Source: Rubrivivax sp.
Lineage (GTDB): Bacteria; Pseudomonadota; Gammaproteobacteria; Burkholderiales; Burkholderiaceae_C
Assembly: GCA_022842595.1 (NCBI GenBank)
Contig: JALHPF010000024.1
Location: forward strand, 29,348 to 93,347
Direction: 5' to 3'
DNA: 64,000 bases
Position numbers and translations under genes: made by a program
Part shown: positions 16,750-24,965 of the stretch, piece by piece
Position numbering within the stretch: the stretch's first letter is position 1
Layout: each line of letters begins with the position of its first letter
The notes under the pieces: generated by a model
Database searches by the model: none
Told to the model about the DNA's origin: nothing
Seen by the model: the letters and a program-made list of their open reading frames with translations, nothing else

Positions 16750-17205
16750 TCAGCGCAACTCCAGGCGCTGGTAAACAGCCTCCAGTCCATTCTTCAACTC
16801 GTCCATGTGCTGGCGCCACAATCGACCGAAGTCGGCGTCTTCCATCATCAGCTCACACAGTTCCGACCGCAGCGGGTCCTGGACGGGAACCAGGCTCTGC
16901 AGCGAACGCCGAATCAGGCTGCTCCTGGCGCCGGGCGCGAGTTTCTTGGCGAGATTGGAAAGCACGGCCCCGGTTTCACTGCCGACAACATCATTGGCGA
17001 TCGGCAAGCCGCATATCCGGGCCACCACGGTTGCGGCGGCCACCGCCACGGCGCATTCAGTGACTTCAAGGTACTCGGACGGTGGCGCCGAGAGAACCCC
17101 GTCCAGCGCGTCGTTGATCTGGGCGATGTCGGGCGCATCTTCGAATTCGGAGAGCCAATCACTTGCGTCGTCGTTTTCTTGAGCCCGTGCGCCCCAGATG
17201 CTCAT
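16750..17205 (-). CDS. DUF4259-family protein, probable immunity protein
   Basis: The 151-residue protein begins MSIWGARAQENDDASDWLSE, the signature start of DUF4259 proteins (G-W/A-W-G, then END-x-A-x-DWL). The remainder is helical. The family is common beside polymorphic-toxin genes. The ATG at 17205 overlaps the stop of the Imm26-like gene (ATGA), so the two are co-translated. It may protect against the same GIY-YIG-like toxin or against a toxin since lost. No signal peptide or membrane helix is seen. Confidence 0.7.
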   Translation of the reverse strand: MSIWGARAQENDDASDWLSEFEDAPDIAQINDALDGVLSAPPSEYLEVTECAVAVAAATVVARICGLPIANDVVGSETGAVLSNLAKKLAPGARSSLIRRSLQSLVPVQDPLRSELCELMMEDADFGRLWRQHMDELKNGLEAVYQRLELR

Positions 17206-17681
17206 GACTCGCGGACCTTGTAAGGGGCGTGGTTACCGTTGATCAGGCGGTCGACGATGATCTCGACAGCAAGTTCGGGCTTATGGCAGACCAGCAGTCG
17301 ATCCAGGTCTTTCACCTGCTTGTCGCTGACGAACTTGTCGACTCCCTTGTGGGAAATCCTGGGGCGCCCCATCGTCCATGTGTGGGTATCGTAGTCATAA
17401 CACGTGGCGACCGCTGGGGCGTAAGGGTCCTCATCAGCCTGGAATGGTTCGAAGCCAACGATCGGCCAGGAACCATCCTTGATCGCAGAATCGGTGCTGA
17501 CGACGAAGAACGAAATCGGCTGGCCGCGAGCCTCCTGAATGGATTGTATATCCCGGGCCGAGTATTGATAGACGCCGAGGTCGCCATACTCAAATATTCT
17601 TGCGTAGGCAAACAACCCGTCCGGCAAGGGAATGGCAATGACATCGCCTGTTCTGTATTTGATCTTTCCTGCCTTGGCCAT
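17202..17681 (-). CDS. Imm26-like immunity protein
   Basis: The 159-residue product starts MAKAGKIKYRTGDVIAIPLP and continues DGLFAYARI, the strand pattern of the Imm26 family (GDV-x-AIPL then Y-x-Y-x-R-I). ATG 17681 is preferred: a GGGG stretch lies 6 nt upstream, whereas the longer frame would need a TTG at 17696. The gene follows the toxin gene by 21 bp and overlaps DUF4259 by 4 bp, an order typical of toxin-immunity-immunity cassettes. It should neutralise the C-terminal nuclease encoded at 17703-18341. Family assignment is by motif, not by search. Confidence 0.7.
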   Translation of the reverse strand: MAKAGKIKYRTGDVIAIPLPDGLFAYARIFEYGDLGVYQYSARDIQSIQEARGQPISFFVVSTDSAIKDGSWPIVGFEPFQADEDPYAPAVATCYDYDTHTWTMGRPRISHKGVDKFVSDKQVKDLDRLLVCHKPELAVEIIVDRLINGNHAPYKVRES

Positions 17682-17702
17682 CGTTGCCCCAGTCAAATTG
17701 AA

Positions 17703-18341
17703 CTAGCTTGCGCCCTTGGATTTCGCACAATCCAGGTAATCGTCTTTACGCGGGTTGTTCGGGCCGACCGGATTGATCTGATCCACGGTACTGTATTTGG
17801 CCCGCGCCAGATGCTCGGCCCCGCGAACCGCTGCATAGGAATCCGTGGTGAACACTTCCTGCAGCGGCCCGACGTTTCGGTGGTGTCCGGCCTGGCGCCG
17901 TTTCAGGATATCCGCAACACGTTCACCGGGCTTGCCGCTCGTGCGGCCCACATATGTTCCGATCTTCTTGCCGTTCTTGTCAAACTCATCGGCCTTGTAC
18001 ACCACATACTTCTTTTTCTCCTTGTCGCGTTTGTGCTTGCACGGGTCCTTCTTGCCCTTTTTCGCCTTGTGCTTGCCCACCGTGTTGCCTGGGCCTTTGC
18101 CGCCACTCTTCTTCAGTGACTGTTCCGCAGCCTTCTTGGCCGCATCCCGCGTGGCCGCCGTTCCCGCCTGTCGCCCCAAGCCTTGCGCCGCCGCCTTCTT
18201 CGCGGCTTCTTCAGCGGCCTTCTTCGCCGCGGCCTCGGCCGCCTTCTTGGCCGCCGCCGTGGCAGCACGTTTGGCGATGATCTTGCCGGCCGCGGCGATG
18301 CCGACACGAACCGCAATGCCAACGATCAGGGGCAAGGGCAT
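17703..18341 (-). CDS. Putative T6SS toxin with C-terminal GIY-YIG-like nuclease domain
   Basis: The 212-residue protein has a hydrophobic N-terminus (3-17), an Ala/Lys-rich helix of near-perfect AAKKAAEE-type repeats (24-75), a basic linker (80-111) and a small C-terminal domain. That domain reads VVYKA (113-117), 11 residues, then TYVGRTS (129-135), a basic KRRQAGHH helix (147-154), Glu176 in RGAEHL and Asn195-196. This is the order of a GIY-YIG (URI) nuclease with VVY for GIY and YVG for YIG. It follows the stand-alone PAAR-like gene by 9 bp and precedes two immunity genes. The helical N-terminus may engage PAAR or cross membranes. The toxin call is good; the exact nuclease family is inferred from motifs. 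Confidence 0.7.
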   Translation of the reverse strand: MPLPLIVGIAVRVGIAAAGKIIAKRAATAAAKKAAEAAAKKAAEEAAKKAAAQGLGRQAGTAATRDAAKKAAEQSLKKSGGKGPGNTVGKHKAKKGKKDPCKHKRDKEKKKYVVYKADEFDKNGKKIGTYVGRTSGKPGERVADILKRRQAGHHRNVGPLQEVFTTDSYAAVRGAEHLARAKYSTVDQINPVGPNNPRKDDYLDCAKSKGAS

Positions 18342-18350
18342 GGGCCGGTC

Positions 18351-18740
18351 TCAGCCGTGGTTGTGGGTGGTGGGGTCGTCGTGGCGGCAGACATTGCAGC
18401 CCTCCACGAACACGTCCATCGACCAGAAGGCGCTGTAGATCTTGCCCTGCACCTGGGCGCTGACGATGCCCTTCTTCAGGCCCTTGGTGGCCCCCTCGTC
18501 GCCGCTGGACACCTTGAAGAAGCTGACATCGCGCAGCATGATCGGTTTGCCTTCGATGAACACGCTCGTCGAGCCGTTTTCCAGGTCGGTCGAGCTGCCC
18601 TTGTTGGGCCAGGGCACCGGCACCCCGGTGGCGGGCGGCGGCGGCGGGCTGAAGCAGACATCGGGCGGCATGGCCACCGCGGTCGACCCGCTGGTCTTGG
18701 AAATGATCTGGCGTTCGTTGGCGTAGACGTCGTGGCCCAT
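18351..18740 (-). CDS. PAAR-like DUF4150 tip protein (cassette 2)
   Basis: The 129-residue protein begins MGHDVYANERQIISKTSGST and contains MPPDVCFSPPPPPATGVPVP, KGSSTDLENGSTSVFIEGKP and a closing Cys/His group (GCNVCRHDD), all typical of free-standing DUF4150 PAAR-like proteins. These cap the VgrG needle. The start at 18740 comes 8 bp after the ketosynthase-like gene stop; the longer frame upstream only reads through that gene. Cassette 1 has the same domain fused to its toxin, whereas here tip and toxin are separate genes. Confidence 0.85.
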   Translation of the reverse strand: MGHDVYANERQIISKTSGSTAVAMPPDVCFSPPPPPATGVPVPWPNKGSSTDLENGSTSVFIEGKPIMLRDVSFFKVSSGDEGATKGLKKGIVSAQVQGKIYSAFWSMDVFVEGCNVCRHDDPTTHNHG

Positions 18741-18748
18741 GGTGTCGC

Positions 18749-19795
18749 TCAAAGCCAGGTCAGGGCCACGGCGGCGCGCTGGCCGTCGTCGCCTTGCAGC
18801 TGGCACAAGGTGTTGAATCCCGGCGCGTAGTCCAGTTGCTGGGCTTGCAGCAGCCAGGCCAGGGCAATCAGCCCGCTGGCAGCGCCGGTGTTGCCCAGGC
18901 TTTCGGCAGGCAGCCAGAGTGCGGGGCTGGCGGGGCAGTCCTGGAAGGCGCGCAGGCTGGCCAGGGCATGTTCTTCGGCGAAGAAGGCCTCGCCGCTGAG
19001 GTCGGCGATGACGAGATCCGTGCCGTCGATCGGCTGCTCGGCTGCCAGGCAGGCGCGCTGCAGGGCCAGCGTCAAACCTTGCCCGGTGTTGCTCAGGTCG
19101 TTGTCCAGGCGCGCGGCTTCCTGAGCGAAACCCACGCCCGTGCACAGCAGCTGTTCGGCGTCGGTGTCTTCGTCCAGGCGCGTCAGCAGCAAGGCGCCTG
19201 CGGCTTGCCCCGGCACGAAGCCGCTGGGCAGCCCCGGGCCCAGGCAGCGCCCGGCGTGGCACAGGGCGCTCAGGGTGTCGGGCAGAAGGTAGGTGTCCGC
19301 GGCCGCCACCAGCACGGCCGGCGCATCGTGGCGGTACAACAGTTCGTGCGCAGCTGCCAGGGCATGGGCCAGGCCGACGCTGCCCAGGGCGAAGGTGCGC
19401 GACCCGGCACCGGGCCGGCCGAACTGCCGGACAAAGGTGTCGACGACTTGCTGGTCCCAGCCACTGGGGCGGCCGGGGCGCTGGCTTTCTGCCAGACAGG
19501 CGAGCACGGGCAGGTCTGCGGCGGACAAGGCATGCAGCCCCAAGGCCGGCAGGTCGGCGCAGGCTTCCAGCGCAGCCCGGGCCATCCAGTGGCCCATGAG
19601 ATTGGCAGCGTCGCTTGCCGGTGTCTGCCCATCAGCGGGCAGCGGCGCGGTGGTCGCGGTGTGTTCGCCATCGGCCAGCCTCACGCGTTCGAAGCAGTTC
19701 AGGCGACATCGCAGCGCCGCCGCGGTGCTGGCTGTGTCCAGCCCCACGCTGGTCAGCAGCCCGGTGGCGGCAATGCGCACGGCCTGCTCACGCAT
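18749..19795 (-). CDS. Ketosynthase/thiolase-fold protein lacking catalytic residues (cassette 2)
   Basis: The 348-residue paralogue of the protein at 9971-11035 shares its architecture: VRIAATGLLTSVGLDTA at the start, VLVAAADTYLLPDTLSAL after the elbow, and SLGNTGAASG (299-308) near the end. The catalytic cysteine region is FALGSVGLA (135-143), the first histidine motif is ADLSGEAF, and the second lacks His, so it cannot be a condensing enzyme. The ATG at 19795 overlaps the DUF2169 stop by 8 bp, and the PAAR-like gene follows after 8 bp. The tight coupling implies that adaptor, ketosynthase-like protein and tip act together. Confidence 0.75.
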   Translation of the reverse strand: MREQAVRIAATGLLTSVGLDTASTAAALRCRLNCFERVRLADGEHTATTAPLPADGQTPASDAANLMGHWMARAALEACADLPALGLHALSAADLPVLACLAESQRPGRPSGWDQQVVDTFVRQFGRPGAGSRTFALGSVGLAHALAAAHELLYRHDAPAVLVAAADTYLLPDTLSALCHAGRCLGPGLPSGFVPGQAAGALLLTRLDEDTDAEQLLCTGVGFAQEAARLDNDLSNTGQGLTLALQRACLAAEQPIDGTDLVIADLSGEAFFAEEHALASLRAFQDCPASPALWLPAESLGNTGAASGLIALAWLLQAQQLDYAPGFNTLCQLQGDDGQRAAVALTWL

Positions 19796-20804
19796 GGTGG
19801 AGTTCGATTCGGTCGATGGGGGCCTGGCTGCGCAGCAGCGGCCAGTGCGTGCGCCAGACGAGGCTGAAGCGCCCGAGATCGGGATCCAGCAGCAGGGTGT
19901 CGGCACGCATCGGCCGGCCCCGGGTCTTGCCCGCCTGGATGAAGCGCACTTGCGGCTGCAGTGCCGGCAGCTCGAACGAGCGATGGCCGTCGGGTGTGAG
20001 ATTCCACAATTGCACGGGCAGGCCCGGGCCGAGCGCATCCACTTGCTGGTCCGCCGGGGCGGCCTGCCAGTGCCGCGTGTCGAAGTCGGCCGGCAACACC
20101 GGGAATCGCTGCTGGCGCCAGGCGTCGTCGAAGGTCCCGGCCCATTGCAGGCGCGGCTGCCAGCTGCGGCCGACCGGGCCGAAGCCGAGGCTGGGCTGGG
20201 CTTGCCAGGGGTCGGCCGGGGGCTGTCCCCGTGGCTGGGTGTGTGCCGCCCGGGGGTCCGCCGGCAGCTGGCGATGGCGGCCGTTGAAGCCGATGCCCAG
20301 GGGGTTGGCCGGCCAGGCCGGAGGCTCGTCCGTGCCATCCGGTCCGGGGTCGCTGCCACCGTAGGCCCTGGTGTAACTGAGCGCCAGGCGATCGAAGGCG
20401 GCTGCGTCGCTCAGGCTCCAGGCACCCCGGCCGGAGGCTGCACGCTGCCAACGACGTTCGCCCCACACCTCGAAGATCTTCTCGAGTGACCCGACCTGCA
20501 GGCCCACCGTCGTGCCCTGGGCGCCGCCGCGAGCTTGCGCATAGGCCGAGCCCGTCAGCAGAACGTCGCACCGCGGCTTGTACGGCACGGTTTCCGCTTC
20601 CTGCTTCGGCGGTGTCAGACCGGGCGCGCCTTCGAACTGGTCGACTTCGCAGATCGGCATCTGCACGTCCGCGAGCCGGGCCAGCTGCCCCGATGCCGGC
20701 AGCTCGAAGCTCGCCTTCGCCACCAGCAGCAGCAGCGGCGTGCCGTCTGGCGCCATGGCTGGCAGAGTGGTCGCGGCGATGCCCAGGCGATTGACGATGT
20801 CCAC
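19788..20804 (-). CDS. DUF2169 T6SS adaptor/chaperone (cassette 2)
   Basis: The 338-residue protein shows the DUF2169 pattern: LLLLVAKASFELPASG at the N-terminus, TRAYGGSDPGPDG in the middle, WPANPLGIGFNG, and FPVLPADFDTRHW. It most likely starts at GTG 20804, 14 bp after the stop of the DUF6484 gene; the ORF open further upstream belongs to a shadow frame. It overlaps the ketosynthase-like gene by 8 bp. It should load the DUF4150 tip and the GIY-YIG-like toxin onto vgrG2. Confidence 0.85.
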   Translation of the reverse strand: MDIVNRLGIAATTLPAMAPDGTPLLLLVAKASFELPASGQLARLADVQMPICEVDQFEGAPGLTPPKQEAETVPYKPRCDVLLTGSAYAQARGGAQGTTVGLQVGSLEKIFEVWGERRWQRAASGRGAWSLSDAAAFDRLALSYTRAYGGSDPGPDGTDEPPAWPANPLGIGFNGRHRQLPADPRAAHTQPRGQPPADPWQAQPSLGFGPVGRSWQPRLQWAGTFDDAWRQQRFPVLPADFDTRHWQAAPADQQVDALGPGLPVQLWNLTPDGHRSFELPALQPQVRFIQAGKTRGRPMRADTLLLDPDLGRFSLVWRTHWPLLRSQAPIDRIELHHA

Positions 20805-20818
20805 GGCGGCGGGTGCGC

Positions 20819-21289
20819 TCAGTTCAGGTGGATCGCAGCGCCGCGAAGCCGGTGGGTGGCGCTGGCTTCGGCCAGCAGGTTGCGCCCCTGGATATGCACG
20901 GTGCCGTCGGACTGCAAGGTGATGCTGGCCTCGCCACAGCGCAGCACCAGCCGGTGCTGGGCGACGATGGTCTGTTCGGCCTGCTCGTCCACCTGCACCG
21001 AAGCCGGCAGCGATGCGTCGACCGACGCCACCTCGCTGGGCAGCATGCAGCCCAGCACCACCGGTCGGCGCCGATCGCCGCCCTCGAACAGCAGCGCGAC
21101 GCGCCGCCCGATGTCTACACCGGTCAGACGGACAACGCTCTGCGCCAGGCATGGTGCGCTGTCCGGGTTGCCGCTGAAGGCCACCCAGGGCGCGCCGCCT
21201 TCTGCCAGGGCCACCAGCACCCCGACGAGCACACCGCCGGCTTGCTGCGTGTGGGTGCTCGGGTCGGATGCGGTTTCGATTTCAGTCAT
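20819..21289 (-). CDS. DUF6484 protein (cassette 2)
   Basis: The 156-residue paralogue of the protein at 13355-13903 keeps GVLVGVLVALAEGGAP, GRRVALLFEGGDRRRPVVLG and a needle-like end (CGEASITLQSDGTVHIQG ... LRGAAIHLN). The ATG at 21289 has a strong AGGAG site and overlaps the TIGR02270 stop by 8 bp. It is shorter at the N-terminus than the cassette-1 version. A role in VgrG tip assembly is inferred from conserved position. Confidence 0.75.
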   Translation of the reverse strand: MTEIETASDPSTHTQQAGGVLVGVLVALAEGGAPWVAFSGNPDSAPCLAQSVVRLTGVDIGRRVALLFEGGDRRRPVVLGCMLPSEVASVDASLPASVQVDEQAEQTIVAQHRLVLRCGEASITLQSDGTVHIQGRNLLAEASATHRLRGAAIHLN

Positions 21290-22556
21290 GGGGTTCTCCT
21301 TCAAGTTCGGACTCGGCTTCGTACAACCACTGCAGTTGCGACGGGGCCGGTGCATCCATGTCCAGGTCGGGCGAACCTGGCGACACCATCGCCAGATATC
21401 GCGCGGCGTGATGGCGAAACCGCAGCGGGCCATGCAGCAGCGTGTCGAACACGCCGGCCTGCCCGAGCGGCTGGCCACCCAGCCAGCGCATGTTCGTGCC
21501 GGGCCAGCGCTGCCGCTCGATCCAGGCGCGCACGTCGCCTGCCGTCGCCTGGCCTGCACGGGCCTCGACCGCCGCATCCAGGTCACCGAGGATCCAGTGC
21601 AAGGCAGACAAGGCGTCGTCGGCCAGCGTCACTTCGGCCAGCTGTTCGATGAGCCACGGCACGTGGAACGGGTCATTGGCGGCCTCGGCGGCGGCCAGCA
21701 GCCGCGTCCTGGGCGCGCCAGCCAGCAGCGCTGCCTGCCAGGCTTCACGCGATGCCGTTAGCGGCAGCGTGGCGCACAGGTCCGACAGCGCGCACTGCCG
21801 CAGGGCTTCAGCGTCAGGGTCCGGGCCGCGGGGGCCGGCTGCCGCCCGCCGAAGCACCGGCTCGCTGACCCGTCGCTCGCCCAGCCGCCAGGCAGAGCAG
21901 ACGGCTGCCATCGTGCCTGGTTCGGCGGCTGCGGTGGCTGTGACGCCATCCAGCACCTGCGCAATGCAGTCGTGTCGCCCGAAGCTGCCGCAATAGGCGA
22001 AGGCGGCCATGCGGAAACCGGGCTCGGCACTGCTCAGCGCACGGCCCAGGGTTTCGTCGGAGACTTCCCAGCGCTGGCGGGCGCACAGCTGCAGCAGCGC
22101 AGAGGCCGTGGGGTCAGGTGCCGACGAAGCCAACAGCTGCCGAACGACACGGTACGCAGCCGAGGGATCGGGCAGCCAGCGCAGCGTTTCGCAGGTTGCA
22201 TGCAGATGCATCGGGTCGCCAGCGCCATGCTCCAGGCTCGCACACAGCGAGTCAGCGCTGACCCCCTGTGCCGAGAAGTTCGCCCAGGCCCTGACGAACT
22301 GGTGCTCGGCAGTCCGGCGACGGCATCGTTCGCCGGCGCTCCGGCTGGCGTGTGCGCCCGCGATCCACAGGCCATGCAGATGCGCGGCCAGGCTGTCGTC
22401 TTCCCGCCGCCTTTGCTCGAAACTCACCTGCCGTGAATGCGCGCCAGCCCGACGGCGGCGCAGGCGGTGGCAGGCTTCGTCGACATGCTGATCGAGCACG
22501 TGCTGGACAGGGGCGCAGGGGCGCCGTTGCGCTGCGGCCGAAGCAAGGGCGGTCAA
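21282..22556 (-). CDS. TIGR02270-family T6SS-associated protein (copy 2)
   Basis: The 424-residue protein is a paralogue of the one at 1099-2430. Each N-terminus has PV followed by a QH-x-x-EA helix, and the central helical repeats include HVPWLIEQLAE and a late WL-G-Q motif. The start appears to be TTG at 22556, 11 bp after the vgrG2 stop; a GTG about 19 codons further in is the alternative, but alignment with copy 1 supports the longer form. Between vgrG2 and DUF6484 it occupies the place where cassette 1 has no gene. Function unknown; a helical-repeat scaffold for VgrG or tip assembly is plausible. Confidence 0.7.
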   Translation of the reverse strand: MTALASAAAQRRPCAPVQHVLDQHVDEACHRLRRRRAGAHSRQVSFEQRRREDDSLAAHLHGLWIAGAHASRSAGERCRRRTAEHQFVRAWANFSAQGVSADSLCASLEHGAGDPMHLHATCETLRWLPDPSAAYRVVRQLLASSAPDPTASALLQLCARQRWEVSDETLGRALSSAEPGFRMAAFAYCGSFGRHDCIAQVLDGVTATAAAEPGTMAAVCSAWRLGERRVSEPVLRRAAAGPRGPDPDAEALRQCALSDLCATLPLTASREAWQAALLAGAPRTRLLAAAEAANDPFHVPWLIEQLAEVTLADDALSALHWILGDLDAAVEARAGQATAGDVRAWIERQRWPGTNMRWLGGQPLGQAGVFDTLLHGPLRFRHHAARYLAMVSPGSPDLDMDAPAPSQLQWLYEAESELEGEPHD

Positions 22557-22567
22557 CGCGGGCGGCC

Positions 22568-24745
22568 TCAGTTGTTGTGAATCTTGGCGCCGGTGATCGT
22601 CACGTTGGCATCGGCGTCGAGATGGATGTCCTTGCCGTTGATCGAGATCGTGCCGTCGCTCTTCATCACCAGGCTGGCCTTGCCCACGGTGATGCTCAGT
22701 TCGTCGCCGGCGGTGATGCTGTAGGTCTTGCCCACGTCCGTGCTCTTGCTCTGGCCGACCTGCGCGCTTTGGCTCAGGCCCACGCTGGTGTTCATCAGCC
22801 CGCCGACGGTGGTCTGGAAGGCCGCGCCTATGGTCAGCGCCTTGGCCAGCCCGATGGTTTCGGCCTTGGCCAGCGCCACGGTCTCGGTCTTGGCGCCGCC
22901 GATCGACACCGACTCGTTGGCACCCACCGTCTCGGTGCGGTTCGCGCCGATGCTGATGGTCTCGTTGATGCCGACGTCTTCGCTGCGGTTGTCACCGATC
23001 GAGATCGTTTCGTTGTGGTCCACCCGCTCGGTGCGGTTCGAGTGGATCGTGATCGTCTCGTTGCCATCCACCTCTTCCGTGCGCCAGCCGTGCACGGTGA
23101 TCTTCTCGTTGCGGTCGACGGTTTCGGTGCGGTCCTGCTTGATGTGGTTCGTTTCGTCGCGGTCGATGGTCTTGCGCCGGTCGCGGCCCACCCACTTGTC
23201 CTCGTCGTTCTCGACTTCGGTGAGCTGGTCCTTCTCGGCGTGCAGCCAGAGTTGTTCCTCACCCTTCTTGTCCTCGAAGCGCAGCGCATTGGCATTGCCG
23301 TAGGCGCCGCCCTTGGAAGAACGCGAGAGCACGCCGCTTTGGGTCATGTTCGCTGGCAGCTCCCAGGGCGGCATGTTCTCGGCGTTGTAGACGCGCCCGG
23401 TGATGAGGGGCTGGTCGGGGTCGCCTTCGAGGAAGTCGACGACCACCTCCTGGCCGATGCGCGGGACCTGCACGAACCCGAAACTCTTGCCCGCCCAGGG
23501 GCTGGACACGCGCACCCAGCAACTGCTCTTCTCGTTCTTCTTGCCGTAGCGGTCCCAGTGGAACTGCACCTTCACGCGGCCGTACTTGTCGGTGAAGATC
23601 TCGTCGCCCGCCGGCCCCACCACCACGGCCGTCTGCGGGCCCTGCACCACCGGCTTGGGACTCTTGCGCGCGCTGCGGTAAGGCACGCTCGACGCCAGCG
23701 CCGTGAAACGGCAGCTGAAGCCCGCACAGGCGGAGGGCCCGGCACTCTCGTAGGCCGTCTGGTCCACCACGATCTGCGTGCCCGTGACCAGATATTCGCA
23801 GTTGTCGCTCTCGCGCAGCGAACCCTCCAGCTTCACCAGCCCGCCGGTGGCCAGCGCCCGCGCGTCACTGTGCGCGCTGGCCTGGCGCGTGAGCGCGGCG
23901 TATTCCTCCATCTGCGCGCGCACGAACTGCTCACCATCGCCTTCCAGGTCATAGAAGCCCGGGTAGTCGAACACCTCCATGTCGCCCAGCGTGTGGCCCC
24001 CGGGCTGACTGCGCGACTGGCGCAAGTCGGTCTGCGTGCGCGTGAAGTCATAGTCCTGGATCACCGCCGCACCCGGCTGCACGCGCTGCGTGCACGCCAG
24101 GTCCCAGCAGGCCTCCTGGCCCAGCCCGGCGGCCTGCCCGCCATGCTGGTAACGCACCTTCAGCGGGCTGCAGCCCGGGCACGGCTCGCTGGCGCTCACC
24201 GCATCGGCCAGCACCAGCGTGTGCTTGCCCACCGAGTGCTCGAAGAAATAGTAGATCCCCTCCTGCTCCATCAGGCGCGAGAGGAAATTGAAGTCACTCT
24301 CGCGGTACTGCACGCAGTACACCCAGGGCGTGAACGCCGTGGTCGTGCGGTCATCGATGCTGGCGATCGCGTGGTCGCCCAGCACAGTCTCGATGATCTG
24401 CAGCACCGTCTGGTTCTGGAAGACCTTGCAGTCCTGGGTCTGCGACAGGAACCAGAACCAGGGCCGGGCAGTGAGCAGGTACTGGAAGAAGCGGCCGCTC
24501 TGGCCGACCAGCGAGACCTGCTCGACGATGCCGTCGAAGCAGCGCGGGGTCTCGGCGACATCGGCGTTCTGGTGCAGCCGCACGGTGACGTGCTGGCCGA
24601 GCAGGGCGTTGAAGTCCAGGTCGGGCTTGGGGCTGAGGGCCAGGACCGAGTAGGTGAAAGGCTCGCTCAGGGCTTCCTGCGCGGTCAGCTGCCCCAGCAG
24701 CAGGTCGGGGCCGAAGGGGCTGTCGAGTTCCGCAAAATGTTCCAT
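22568..24745 (-). CDS. vgrG: VgrG spike protein (copy 2)
   Basis: The 725-residue VgrG is apparently identical to copy 1 over residues 1-~494 (gp27-like base and gp5/OB region), then carries its own beta-helix needle (WVGRDRRKTIDRDETNH, ETISIGANRTETVGANES, KAETIGLAKALTIGAAF) and a distinct end, DANVTITGAKIHNN. The start at ATG 24745 matches the repeat boundary. The different needle tip presumably selects the cassette-2 PAAR-like protein and toxin. A divergent effector-like gene begins 220 bp upstream, so this intergenic stretch must contain two promoters. Confidence 0.95.
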   Translation of the reverse strand: MEHFAELDSPFGPDLLLGQLTAQEALSEPFTYSVLALSPKPDLDFNALLGQHVTVRLHQNADVAETPRCFDGIVEQVSLVGQSGRFFQYLLTARPWFWFLSQTQDCKVFQNQTVLQIIETVLGDHAIASIDDRTTTAFTPWVYCVQYRESDFNFLSRLMEQEGIYYFFEHSVGKHTLVLADAVSASEPCPGCSPLKVRYQHGGQAAGLGQEACWDLACTQRVQPGAAVIQDYDFTRTQTDLRQSRSQPGGHTLGDMEVFDYPGFYDLEGDGEQFVRAQMEEYAALTRQASAHSDARALATGGLVKLEGSLRESDNCEYLVTGTQIVVDQTAYESAGPSACAGFSCRFTALASSVPYRSARKSPKPVVQGPQTAVVVGPAGDEIFTDKYGRVKVQFHWDRYGKKNEKSSCWVRVSSPWAGKSFGFVQVPRIGQEVVVDFLEGDPDQPLITGRVYNAENMPPWELPANMTQSGVLSRSSKGGAYGNANALRFEDKKGEEQLWLHAEKDQLTEVENDEDKWVGRDRRKTIDRDETNHIKQDRTETVDRNEKITVHGWRTEEVDGNETITIHSNRTERVDHNETISIGDNRSEDVGINETISIGANRTETVGANESVSIGGAKTETVALAKAETIGLAKALTIGAAFQTTVGGLMNTSVGLSQSAQVGQSKSTDVGKTYSITAGDELSITVGKASLVMKSDGTISINGKDIHLDADANVTITGAKIHNN

Positions 24746-24748
24746 CGT
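23262..24748. repeat. Long direct repeat, copy B (5' two-thirds of vgrG2)
   Basis: Second copy of the ~1,487-bp block at 14704-16190, same orientation. Flanks differ immediately outside: upstream of the start codon the two copies share only 3 bp, and downstream the needles diverge. Such long perfect direct repeats can recombine, which would remove the 8,558 bp between equivalent points. Confidence 0.9.
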
Positions 24749-24965
24749 GAGAAGGCGCTGCGCTGCCGGTGGGAGGCAGCGCGGGCCGGAAGGAAGAAGT
24801 TCAAGAGTCCAGACAAGGCCGCCAGCCAGGGCCGGGGCCACCCACCGACACGCACGATCAGCGCAACCTCGGCACAGGCACATTGTGGCGTGCCATGGCC
24901 GGCTCGACTGCGGCAACAATGCACCCATTCGCGGGTCGCCAGAACCGCCTGCCGGGAGAACGATC

